From positions 51,801 through 115,800 of the forward strand of contig QFQU01000013.1 in NCBI GenBank assembly GCA_003248965.1: a DNA stretch of 64,000 nucleotides, in the 5' to 3' direction. Source of the stretch: Brevundimonas sp. (GTDB lineage Bacteria; Pseudomonadota; Alphaproteobacteria; Caulobacterales; Caulobacteraceae). A program made the translations under genes and the position numbers. Within the stretch, counting starts at the first letter, position 1; every line of letters begins with the position of its first letter. The notes beneath the pieces were generated by a model. That model had not been told where the DNA came from, searched no databases, and saw only the letters and a list, made by a program, of their open reading frames with translations. This document shows positions 35,791-44,141 of the stretch, piece by piece.

Positions 35791-36276
35791 TCAGGATTTG
35801 CAGGCGGCGGGCGGGTTTCCGTCGCGGGCCCACAGTTTGCAGGATCGGTCGATCTCGCCCTGGATCAGATCGCACGGATTGGCGGCGTTGCAGGGCGGAT
35901 GGGTGGCGGGGCTGACCTGGACGCAGCGTTCGACCAGGCGGGCGGCGGCGCTGGCGCCGATGGCGTCACGGCAGGCGACCTCGCTGACCGGCACGCGAAC
36001 CGGCGCCATGTCCGGGCCTTCCGGCAGGGTGGCCTGCGGTTCCTCGGCCGGCGTTTCGGCGGGCTTGGCCTTTTCGGGCGCGGGCGTCGCGGAAGGAGGC
36101 GCCGGGGCCGGGGTCTCTTCGGGCGGCAGGGGCACGGCGTCGATCACGTCGGACGGCGCGGCGCCTTGGCCTGAGGCGCCCGGATCGGCCGGGCCGGACT
36201 TTTGACAGCCCGCCGCCAACAGGACGCAAGCGGCCAAAGGAAGCCACACGGCCGGGATCGAGGAGATGCGACGCAC
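35791..36276 (-). CDS. Small proline-rich lipoprotein
   Basis: A 161-residue protein with a lipoprotein signal (WLPLAACVLLAAGC, the cysteine being lipidated) followed by a Pro/Ala/Glu-rich linker of about 70 residues. The C-terminal domain has six cysteines (EVACRDAIG, VERCVQV, PPCNAANPCDLI, DRSCKLWA, PAACKS), suggesting disulfides in the periplasm. A GTG at 36276 has GGAG eight bases upstream and is chosen over an ATG at 36312 with no good site. I do not recognise the family. Confidence 0.7.
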   Translation of the reverse strand: MRRISSIPAVWLPLAACVLLAAGCQKSGPADPGASGQGAAPSDVIDAVPLPPEETPAPAPPSATPAPEKAKPAETPAEEPQATLPEGPDMAPVRVPVSEVACRDAIGASAAARLVERCVQVSPATHPPCNAANPCDLIQGEIDRSCKLWARDGNPPAACKS

Positions 36277-36340
36277 GGGCTGGTCTCCGGTCAGGATCGA
36301 GGCGGCGACCATGCCCGCCCCGAGGCGCGGACGAAACCCC

Positions 36341-37066
<726 letters not shown>

Positions 37067-37107
37067 GAGCATGATCCCTTGGCGGCCGGACCCGAAGTGT
37101 AGAGGGC

Positions 37108-37138
37108 CTTGGAAGCGGCAGCGCCGCTGCTTATCCTG
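37108..37138 (+). promoter_or_regulatory. Possible heat-shock promoter and palindrome before hrcA
   Basis: CTTGGAA at about 37109-37115 and CTTATCCT near 37129 loosely resemble sigma-32 -35 and -10 elements with a spacer of about 14 bases. The spacer holds a perfect inverted repeat AGCGGC-AGC-GCCGCT (37114-37128). No CIRCE element (TTAGCACTC-N9-GAGTGCTAA) is visible, so HrcA probably does not act here. Confidence 0.3.
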
Positions 37139-37143
37139 AAAGC

Positions 37144-38244
37144 GTGAGCCTGTATGCCCCCAAACCGCCGCCGTTCGACGGCCTGTCGCCCCTGACCGGG
37201 TTGGCGGGGCTGGACGCGCGCGCCCGCGACATCTTCCGCCGCATCGTCGAAAGCTATCTGGAGACCGGCGAGCCGGTCGGGTCGCGCACCCTGTCGCTGG
37301 GCGGGGTGGCCCTGTCGCCCGCCTCCATCCGCAACACCATGCAGGATTTGACCCTGGCCGGCCTTCTGGTCGCGCCCCATACCTCGGCCGGGCGCATTCC
37401 GACCCATGCGGGCCTTCGCCTGTTCGTCGACGGCCTGCTGGAGATCGGCGATCTGACCCAGGAGGAGCGACGCGAGATCGATGGGCGGCTAGCGGGGCGC
37501 GGTCGCAATTTCGAGGCGGCGCTGGACGAGGCGTCCAACCTGCTGTCGGGCCTGGCCGGCGGCGCGGGCGTCGTCTCCAGCCCCGTACGCGACGCCGGTG
37601 TCAAACATGTGGAGTTCGTGGCCCTGGGCGGGGATCAGGCCCTGGCCGTCCTGGTCGCCGACGACGGCACGGTCGAGAATCGGATCATGAGCCTGTCGGC
37701 GGGCGTCACCCCTTCGACCCTGCAGGAGGCGTCCAACTTCCTGAACGTCCGGCTGCGGGGCCGCCCCCTGGCCGAGGCGCGGCGCGAAATGGCCCAGGAG
37801 CTGGAGGTCGCCCGGCGCGAACTGGATCAGACCGCCGCCCGCCTGGTCGAGGACGGGTTGGCCGCCTGGTCCGGCGGCGTCGAACGCGAACGCGCCTTGA
37901 TCGTGCGGGGCCGCGCCAATCTGCTGCAGGACGGCGAGGGCCTGGCCGACCTGGAGCGGGTGCGCGTCCTGTTCGACGATCTGGAGCAGAAGGAGCAGTT
38001 GATCGGCCTCCTGGACGGGGTCGATTCCGCCCAGGGCGTGCGTATCTTCATCGGCGCCGAAACACGGTTGTTTTCACTTTCGGGTTCCGCCGTGATCGCG
38101 GCGCCCTATATGAGCGGCCGACAGCGGGTTCTGGGCGCCATCGGCGTGATAGGACCCGCAAGACTGAACTACGCCCGTGTCATTCCGTTGGTGGACTATA
38201 CCGCCCGGGTGCTGGGCCGAATGCTGGACGGGAAAGAAACGTGA
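37144..38244 (+). CDS. hrcA: Heat-inducible transcription repressor HrcA
   Basis: A 366-residue repressor of class I heat-shock genes (groESL in Caulobacter), binding CIRCE elements. The N-terminal winged helix covers about residues 25-95 (ARDIFRRIVESYLETGEPVG, SRTLS, PASIRNTMQDL, TSAGRIPTHAGLRLFVD). The GAF-like core ends with IGVIGPARLNYARVIPLVDY, a family hallmark. It starts with GTG, with only a weak ribosome site visible. Its stop overlaps the grpE start by four bases (GTGA), so HrcA and GrpE are made together. Confidence 0.95.
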   Translation: MSLYAPKPPPFDGLSPLTGLAGLDARARDIFRRIVESYLETGEPVGSRTLSLGGVALSPASIRNTMQDLTLAGLLVAPHTSAGRIPTHAGLRLFVDGLLEIGDLTQEERREIDGRLAGRGRNFEAALDEASNLLSGLAGGAGVVSSPVRDAGVKHVEFVALGGDQALAVLVADDGTVENRIMSLSAGVTPSTLQEASNFLNVRLRGRPLAEARREMAQELEVARRELDQTAARLVEDGLAAWSGGVERERALIVRGRANLLQDGEGLADLERVRVLFDDLEQKEQLIGLLDGVDSAQGVRIFIGAETRLFSLSGSAVIAAPYMSGRQRVLGAIGVIGPARLNYARVIPLVDYTARVLGRMLDGKET

Positions 38245-38876
38245 GCGACAGACCCCTGAACGACACTTCCGAAACCCCGGCCGCCGATGCGGCCGAGACC
38301 GACGCCGAACACGGGCTGAACGCCCATCCGGCCGACGGTCTGGCGCCGCTGGACGCCGTAATCGCCGAGCGCGACGAGTGGAAGGACCGCGCCCTGCGCG
38401 TCGCCGCCGAGATGGAGAATCTCAAGCGCCGCGCCGAAACGCAGCAGAACGACGCGCGCGCCTTCGCCATCCAGCGCTTCGCCAAGGATCTGCTGGGCGT
38501 CGCCGACAATCTGGAACGCGCCCTGATGGCCGCACCCAAGGACGCCGAGGGCGCCACCGCCGGCCTGGTGACGGGTCTGGAAATGACGCAAAAGGCCCTG
38601 CTCCAGGCGTTCGACACCAATGGTCTGAAGCTGGTCAAGCCCGAGGCGGGCGAGGCCTTCAACCCGCACCTGCACCAGGCCATGATGGAGCAACCCTCCG
38701 ATACCGTGCCGGGCGGCGCGGTGATCCAGACCATGCAGTCCGGCTTCGAGCTGTTCGGTCGCACCATCCGCCCCGCCATGGTGGTGGTCGCCGCCAAGGG
38801 ATCGGGCGCCAAGGCCGCCAACCCCTACGACGCCCATCCCGCCTCCGACGGCCAGACCTTCGACGGCAAGGCCTGA
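38241..38876 (+). CDS. grpE: Nucleotide exchange factor GrpE
   Basis: A 211-residue co-chaperone that releases ADP from DnaK. An acidic, disordered N terminus is followed by the long dimerisation helix (IAERDEWKDRALRVAAEMEN, LKRRAETQQ), then the beta domain (GEAFNPHLHQAMMEQPSDTV, GRTIRPAMVVVAAKG). It starts with GTG overlapping the hrcA stop. It is convergent with the dienelactone hydrolase gene, with one base between the stop codons. Confidence 0.95.
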   Translation: MSDRPLNDTSETPAADAAETDAEHGLNAHPADGLAPLDAVIAERDEWKDRALRVAAEMENLKRRAETQQNDARAFAIQRFAKDLLGVADNLERALMAAPKDAEGATAGLVTGLEMTQKALLQAFDTNGLKLVKPEAGEAFNPHLHQAMMEQPSDTVPGGAVIQTMQSGFELFGRTIRPAMVVVAAKGSGAKAANPYDAHPASDGQTFDGKA

Positions 38877-38886
38877 ATCAGGCCTT
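38868..38886. repeat. 19-bp palindrome spanning two convergent stop codons
   Basis: AAGGCCTGA-A-TCAGGCCTT is a perfect inverted repeat. Both grpE and the convergent hydrolase end in Lys-Ala-stop with the same codons, so their ends mirror each other. The single-base centre makes an RNA hairpin with a usable loop shorter than the repeat implies, and no U-tract follows, so a terminator role is doubtful. Confidence 0.5.
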
Positions 38887-39777
38887 CAGAGTCCGGTCAA
38901 AGATCGCCAGCATTCGCCGCCATCCGTCTTGGGCGTCGGGCTCGACGTAGCTGGCGCGATAGTCGGCGTGGAAGCCGTGCGGGGCGTCGGGATAGACGAC
39001 GATCTCGCTGTGGGTCTGGCCCGCGCGGGTCAGGGCCTGGCGCATCTGGTCGACGCTGGCCTGAGGGATGCCCTGGTCCTGGCCGCCGTACAGGCCCAGA
39101 ACCGGCGCCTTCAGGTCGTCGGCCAGATCGACCGGCCAGAGCTGGCCCGAGGCGATCTGCACCGGCGTGGCGTCGGGCGCGGGGGCCAGGCGGCCGTACC
39201 AGGCCACGCCCGCGCCCAAGACTGCGAAGCGGGCGGCCGCCTGCCACACCACCTTGCCGCCCCAGCAGAAGCCGGTGATCCCGACCTTGCCGTCCCTGGG
39301 CCACAGTTGCTGGCTGGTCCAGTCCAGGGTTGCGGCGATGTCGCCCATCACCTGTTCGTAGTCGGCGGCGCCGACGATCTGCATGATCCGGCCCATGTCC
39401 GACAGGGGCGCGGGGTCCTCCACCCGGACGAAGAAGGCGGGCGCCACGGCGGCGTAGCCGGCCTTGGCCAGCCGGCGGCAGACGTCCTTGATATAGTCAT
39501 GGACGCCGAAGATTTCGGACACCACGATCACGACCGGGAAGGGGCCGTCGCCGGCGGGGCGGGCCACATAGGCCGGCAGGTCGAAACCGTCGGGCGCGGG
39601 ATAGCGGACCTCGGCCGTGACCAGGCCCGCCGAATCCGTGGTGATCGGCTTGGCCTCCTTCGCCAGGGCCGCGACGGCGTAGCCCGAGAACAAGAGGCCG
39701 CCCAGGGCGCCGACCGCCCTGCGGCTGAGCTTCAGATCGTCGGCGGTCTGGCCTTCGGGACGGATCAGAATGGTCAT
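38878..39777 (-). CDS. Dienelactone hydrolase family protein (exported)
   Basis: A 299-residue alpha/beta hydrolase. The nucleophile is the cysteine of GFCWGG, with aspartate in YGGQDQGIP and histidine in DAPHGFHADY; SEIFG carries the glutamate that tunes the cysteine in dienelactone hydrolases. The N-terminal stretch (LSRRAVGALGGLLFSGYAVAALA) has a twin-basic residue pair and a hydrophobic segment, suggesting export, possibly by Tat. A TTG at 39795 is in frame, but the ATG at 39777 is more natural. The substrate is unknown; carboxymethylenebutenolidase activity cannot be assumed. Confidence 0.85.
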   Translation of the reverse strand: MTILIRPEGQTADDLKLSRRAVGALGGLLFSGYAVAALAKEAKPITTDSAGLVTAEVRYPAPDGFDLPAYVARPAGDGPFPVVIVVSEIFGVHDYIKDVCRRLAKAGYAAVAPAFFVRVEDPAPLSDMGRIMQIVGAADYEQVMGDIAATLDWTSQQLWPRDGKVGITGFCWGGKVVWQAAARFAVLGAGVAWYGRLAPAPDATPVQIASGQLWPVDLADDLKAPVLGLYGGQDQGIPQASVDQMRQALTRAGQTHSEIVVYPDAPHGFHADYRASYVEPDAQDGWRRMLAIFDRTLKA

Positions 39778-39861
39778 GGGCGGACGCTCCAACACGGGAA
39801 AGCGTTCAGAGCATCACGGCCATGTTCCAACGTCCAGTCACGTTAAGGCGCGCTACAAAAC

Positions 39862-39921
39862 GGAAAGAAGGGCGCTCAAGCAGCGAGACGCCGCGCGTCG
39901 AGCGTTAGCGCCGTTCTTTCC
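39862..39921 (-). terminator. Long hairpin downstream of purH, probable terminator
   Basis: GGAAAGAAGGGCGCT (39862-39876) pairs with AGCGCCGTTCTTTCC (39907-39921) over 15 positions with one mismatch. The interior holds a smaller perfect stem, GACGC-CGC-GCGTC (39887-39899). Read on the minus strand it begins 4 bases after the purH stop and is followed by GTTTTG, so it probably ends purH transcription. The 30-base interior is long for a simple terminator. Confidence 0.6.
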
Positions 39922-39925
39922 AGTA

Positions 39926-41530
39926 TCAATGCCGGAAGACCCGCACGCCGGTGAAGGCCATGGCGATCCCCTTCTCGTCGGCGGCGGCGATGACCTCGTC
40001 GTCCCGAATGGAGCCGCCGGGCTGGATCACCGCCGTGGCCCCGGCCGCGACCGCTTCCAGCAGGCCGTCGGCGAAGGGGAAGAAGGCTTCGGACGCGCAG
40101 GCCGAACCTTCCGCCAGCGAATGGGCCAGACCCTTGGCGTCCCCCGCCTCCTTGGCGCGGATGGCCGCGATGCGGGCGCTGTCGCGTCGGTTCATCTGGC
40201 CGGCGCCGATGCCGGCCGTCTGGCCGTCCTTGGCGTAGACGATGGCGTTGGACTTGACGTGTTTGGCCACGGTGAAGGCGAACAGCATGTCCTGGATTTC
40301 GGTCGGGGTCGGTTGGCGCTTCGTCACGATCTTCAGGTCGGACGGCTTGATCAACGACCGATCACGGGATTGGACCAGAAAGCCCCCGGCGACCGAACGG
40401 AACACCTCGCCCGGACCGTGCGGGTCAGGCAGGCCGTCGGTGATCAACAGGCGCAGGTTCTTCTTGGCGGCGAAGACGGCCTTGGCCTCATCGTCGGCGC
40501 CGGGCGCGATGACGACCTCGGTGAAGATGCCGGTGATGGCGCGGGCGTCGTCGCCGTTCAGCGGGCGGTTGACCGCGATCACCCCGCCGAACGCGGAGAC
40601 GGCGTCGCATTCCAGCGCGCGGGCGTAGGCCTCGGACAGGTCCTTGCCCACGGCCACGCCGCAAGGATTGGCGTGTTTGACGATGACGCAGGCCGGAGCC
40701 TCGAACTCGGCGACCAGTTCATAGGCGGCATCGGCGTCGGCGATGTTGTTGTAGCCCAGCTCCTTGCCCTGGACCTGGGTGGCGTAGGCGACGCCCGGGC
40801 GGCGCTCGCCGGTGCGGTAGAAGGCGCCCGTCTGATGCGGGTTCTCGCCATAGCGCAGGGTCTGGGCCAGGGTTCCGGCGATAGACTTGCGGGCCGGGGC
40901 GGCGTCCTCCAGCTGGGCGGCGAACCAGGTCGAGACGGCGGCGTCATAGGCGGCGGTGCGGGCGAAGGCGCGGGCGGCCAGACGCTTTCTCAGCGCCAGG
41001 TCCGTGGCGCCGTCGGCCTTCAACGCCTCGACGATCAGGCCGATGCTCTCGCCGTCCACGGCGACGGCGACATGGCCGTGGTTCTTGGATCCCGAGCGGA
41101 TCATGGCCGGGCCGCCGATGTCGATGTTCTCGATGGCCGCCTCGAACCCGCCGCCCTGCTCCACCGTCTTCTCGAACGGATAGAGGTCGATCCAGACGAT
41201 ATCGATGGGGCCGATGCCGTGTTGATCCATGGCCTCGGCATGGGTCGGGGCGTTGCGCACGCCCAGCAGGCCGCCGTGCACCACCGGATGCAGGGTCTTG
41301 ACCCGGCCGTCCATCATCTCGGGAAAGCCCGTCAGATCGGCCACGTCCTTGACCGGCAGGCCGAAGCCGGCGATGGCCGCCTTGGTGCCGCCGGTGGACA
41401 CCAGTTCGACGCCCGCCGCATGCAGGGCCCGCGCCGCCTCTTCCAGCCCCGCCTTGTCGGATAGAGAGATCAGGGCGCGCTGCGGCTTCACCTGATCGGG
41501 GGCGGGCGGAAAATCGGGAGCGGCGGGCAT
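39926..41530 (-). CDS. purH: AICAR transformylase / IMP cyclohydrolase
   Basis: A 534-residue bifunctional enzyme for the last two steps of IMP synthesis. The N-terminal cyclohydrolase domain (about 1-200) shows RALISLSDKAGLEEAARAL, STGGTKAAI and GRVKTLHPVVHGGLL. The C-terminal transformylase carries the catalytic KHANPCG and ends with the family sequence DDEVIAAADEKGIAMAFTG. The purH-heparinase-rpe-rsmB order on the same strand suggests a long transcript, with 81 bases between purH and the heparinase gene. Confidence 0.97.
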   Translation of the reverse strand: MPAAPDFPPAPDQVKPQRALISLSDKAGLEEAARALHAAGVELVSTGGTKAAIAGFGLPVKDVADLTGFPEMMDGRVKTLHPVVHGGLLGVRNAPTHAEAMDQHGIGPIDIVWIDLYPFEKTVEQGGGFEAAIENIDIGGPAMIRSGSKNHGHVAVAVDGESIGLIVEALKADGATDLALRKRLAARAFARTAAYDAAVSTWFAAQLEDAAPARKSIAGTLAQTLRYGENPHQTGAFYRTGERRPGVAYATQVQGKELGYNNIADADAAYELVAEFEAPACVIVKHANPCGVAVGKDLSEAYARALECDAVSAFGGVIAVNRPLNGDDARAITGIFTEVVIAPGADDEAKAVFAAKKNLRLLITDGLPDPHGPGEVFRSVAGGFLVQSRDRSLIKPSDLKIVTKRQPTPTEIQDMLFAFTVAKHVKSNAIVYAKDGQTAGIGAGQMNRRDSARIAAIRAKEAGDAKGLAHSLAEGSACASEAFFPFADGLLEAVAAGATAVIQPGGSIRDDEVIAAADEKGIAMAFTGVRVFRH

Positions 41531-41611
41531 GGGGCGGCGGTCCGTGCAGGCTGGGGGAGGATGGCGCGCCCTCTAGCGCCAATCCGGCCGCCCGTCACCC
41601 CACGACGGGTT

Positions 41612-43432
41612 TCAGCCCGCCTCGCCGCTGGCGCCGGCGGGGCTCAGCTTCCAGCGGACCTTGGTCTCGGCGTCGGTGCGGGCCGAGCCGCGCACCACGA
41701 TCTGAAGACTGCGCCGCGTCAGGCCGGCGTCGATATGGACGCTGGGCTCCACCGCCAGATCGGGGCCGTCGGTGCGGAACCACCAACCCCGCCCCGAGCC
41801 GCCGCGCAGCAGGATGGATCGCTTGTCACGCGCCAGGGACGCCTGCACGCCCGGCTCCAGCTGGAAACGGATGGCGTAGGGAGAGGCGATCGGACGCACG
41901 ACCTCCCGACGGCCGGGCGTGGGGAACAGCCGTTCCTCGGCCCGCAGTTCGTCCAGTCGCTGATCCAGATAGAGGCGGCGCTGATGGGTCAGGCCGAAGG
42001 CTTCGGTCCAGCCGTCGTGCTCCATCTCCAGCCAGACGGCCCCGTCGCCGGCGCGCTGATCGTGGGTCACATGGATGGGCGGTCCGACCAGACGCGGACC
42101 CAGAAGCTCGCCCTTCCAGCCGCCCAGCGGCTCGTTCAACGATCGTTCGCCCAGGGTCAGGGTGGAATGGGCGGGCGTAAGCCGCAGGGCCTGGCGGTCG
42201 GTCGCCGCCGGCGTCCAGCCCGATCCGGTGAACAGCCGGTCCTTGCCGCACAGCACCTCCAGCGCCAGCGGCTGGGCGCAGGCGGTCGCCCCCCAGGCGC
42301 CATGGGCCGGGCCGGCGACATCGGCCACCACCGTCAGCAAGGCCCCGGCGACGCGGGACAGACCGGCTACGACGCCCGTCGGCGCGGCGTCTTCGACGGC
42401 CTCGTCATGGGCGCGGGCGGCGGCGACGCGGGCGGCGCTGGACGGCCCTCCGCCCTGGAAACTGGCGAGACGGCCGTCCGGCAGGGTCAGCAGGCGAAGA
42501 CCCCGCGTCAGCCGGGCGATGGCGTCCGACACCGGATCGGGTGTCGGTTCCGAAAGCTGCGACAGGGCGTCGTCCAGGGTCAGCAGATCCAGCAGCAGCT
42601 CCAGCCCCGCCTGCGGACTGCGCGAGGCGTGGCCGCCGTCGGGCAGGACGGTGGTCTTCAGGGCGGCCGGCAGGGCGGCCAGGGCGCGCCGACGCAGGCC
42701 CTGACCCGGAGATCCGGCCAGGACGCAGCCGCCGATGGCCGCGGCGGTCAGCCGCTCGGCCTTGGTGGCCAGGCCGCCGGGCGGGCGCAGCAGTTGCCGG
42801 GTCTGGCGCGCCAGACTGTCGGCCAGCTTCAGCCGCTCGGCCTCGGTCGCCACCGCGCCCATGCGCCGCGCCGCGCAGGCCAGGTTGATCACCCGGCGGG
42901 GCAGGATGTCCGGTCCCCAGGCGAAGGGCGACCAGCGCGCGAAGGCGTCCACCCAGCCCAGGGTCAGGCGCAGGGCCTCGCGCGCGCCGCGATCCCCCTG
43001 GGCCATCAGGGCCGGCAGCCAGTTGAAGGCGTGCAGTTCGACCGCGAAGGGCCGCGTCGGGCTGGGGCGGTTCCACGGATCGGCCGGGGGTTCCACCTCC
43101 ATCGATGCGCCGGCCAGAATGAACCGACCGACCAGAAACCCCTTGCCCGGCGCCGGATCGTGGGGCCGGAAATCGCGCGGCGTCGAGGCGAAGGCCGTGA
43201 CCTTGCCTCCGCCCAGCGTCAGGCCGTAGCCCGGCAGGCCGTAAAGCTCGATCCACAGCTGTCGCGTCGCCAGCCGGCCCAGGATGGCGGGCCACAGGCC
43301 GGGGCCGACCGCCGCTTCGCCTGAACGCACGGGCGTGCGGACCGGGGCGCCGGGCAGGCCCGGAATCTGACCCGGCGCGATATCGGGCGCGGCGTCCGAC
43401 CCGCGCGGCGCAAAGGGACCGATCGGGCTCAC
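41612..43432 (-). CDS. Heparinase II/III family protein
   Basis: A 606-residue protein of the heparinase II/III group. The N-terminal (alpha/alpha) toroid region includes LWIELYGLPGYGLTLGGGKV, NLACAARRMG and GGHASRSPQAGLELLLDLL, the last matching the conserved DGGHxxRSP substrate-binding block. The C-terminal beta-sandwich holds ENGYE-like positions around WLEMEHDGWTEAFGLTHQRR. It has no signal peptide. It starts with GTG at 43432, overlapping the rpe stop by four bases; the long open frame upstream to 44188 is only a shadow of rpe. The alphaproteobacterial members beside rpe and purH are uncharacterised. Confidence 0.85.
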   Translation of the reverse strand: MSPIGPFAPRGSDAAPDIAPGQIPGLPGAPVRTPVRSGEAAVGPGLWPAILGRLATRQLWIELYGLPGYGLTLGGGKVTAFASTPRDFRPHDPAPGKGFLVGRFILAGASMEVEPPADPWNRPSPTRPFAVELHAFNWLPALMAQGDRGAREALRLTLGWVDAFARWSPFAWGPDILPRRVINLACAARRMGAVATEAERLKLADSLARQTRQLLRPPGGLATKAERLTAAAIGGCVLAGSPGQGLRRRALAALPAALKTTVLPDGGHASRSPQAGLELLLDLLTLDDALSQLSEPTPDPVSDAIARLTRGLRLLTLPDGRLASFQGGGPSSAARVAAARAHDEAVEDAAPTGVVAGLSRVAGALLTVVADVAGPAHGAWGATACAQPLALEVLCGKDRLFTGSGWTPAATDRQALRLTPAHSTLTLGERSLNEPLGGWKGELLGPRLVGPPIHVTHDQRAGDGAVWLEMEHDGWTEAFGLTHQRRLYLDQRLDELRAEERLFPTPGRREVVRPIASPYAIRFQLEPGVQASLARDKRSILLRGGSGRGWWFRTDGPDLAVEPSVHIDAGLTRRSLQIVVRGSARTDAETKVRWKLSPAGASGEAG

Positions 43433-44094
43433 GCGGCGCCCGGACCGGCCTTCAGGGCCGCGATATTGGCGGCGTAGTCGCCCTTGAACACGAAGGAGCC
43501 GGCGACCAGGGCGTCCGCCCCCGCCGCGACGCAGGCCGCAGAATTGGCCGAGGTCACGCCGCCGTCCACCTGCAGATGGGCCGTCGATCCGGCGCGATCC
43601 AGGATGGCCCGGGCGGCGGCGATCTTGCGCAGGGAGGCGTCGATGAACTTCTGCCCGCCGAAGCCGGGATTGACCGACATGATCAGCACCAGATCGACCA
43701 GATCGACCACCTCTTCCAGCACCGACAGAGGCGTGCCGGGATTGAACACCAGACCCGCCTTGGCGCCCAATTGTCGGATACGGCCCAGGGTGCGATGCAC
43801 GTGCGGTCCGCTTTCGGGATGGACGCTCAGGATGTCGGCGCCGGCGTCGCGGAAGGCCTCCAGCCACGGATCGACCGGCGCGACCATCAGATGAACGTCG
43901 AACGGCAGGGCCGTGTGCGACCGTATCGCCTTCACCACATCGGGGCCGATGGTGATGTTCGGCACGAAATGGCCGTCCATCACATCGACATGGATCCAGT
44001 CGGCGCCCGCCGCGTCCAGCGCACGCACCTCTTCGCCCAGCCGCGCGAAGTCGCTGGCGAGGATGGACGGGCAGATCAGGGGAGAAACGGCCAT
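43429..44094 (-). CDS. rpe: Ribulose-phosphate 3-epimerase
   Basis: A 221-residue TIM-barrel enzyme interconverting ribulose-5-P and xylulose-5-P. It has the family start ICPSILASDFARLGEEV, the catalytic aspartates and metal histidines in HVDVMDGHFVPN and FDVHLMV, and the second acid in HLQVDGGV. The ATG at 44094 gives MAVSPLICPSILASDF; longer in-frame extensions to 44778 come from the neighbouring gene's shadow. It lies between rsmB (47-base gap) and the heparinase gene (overlap). Confidence 0.96.
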   Translation of the reverse strand: MAVSPLICPSILASDFARLGEEVRALDAAGADWIHVDVMDGHFVPNITIGPDVVKAIRSHTALPFDVHLMVAPVDPWLEAFRDAGADILSVHPESGPHVHRTLGRIRQLGAKAGLVFNPGTPLSVLEEVVDLVDLVLIMSVNPGFGGQKFIDASLRKIAAARAILDRAGSTAHLQVDGGVTSANSAACVAAGADALVAGSFVFKGDYAANIAALKAGPGAA

Positions 44095-44141
44095 GACCTT
44101 GGGGATAGGACGGCTTGCGGGCGGGAGCAAGGCGCGCCCGT

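Noticed and set aside
33212..36205. A 997-residue open frame on the plus strand opposite the DUF3857 protein
   Set aside because: It lies antisense to a clear gene with signal peptide, catalytic motifs and TPRs, and its translation shows no domain and the Arg/Gly/His-rich composition typical of antisense frames in high-GC DNA.
38868..38886. Palindrome at the grpE/hydrolase ends as a bidirectional terminator
   Set aside because: It is explained by both proteins ending Lys-Ala-stop with the same codons, and neither side has a T-tract.
41591..41609. Hairpin CCCGTC-ACCCCAC-GACGGG after the heparinase gene as a terminator
   Set aside because: Read on the minus strand the six-base stem has no T-tract, and purH lies just downstream on the same strand.
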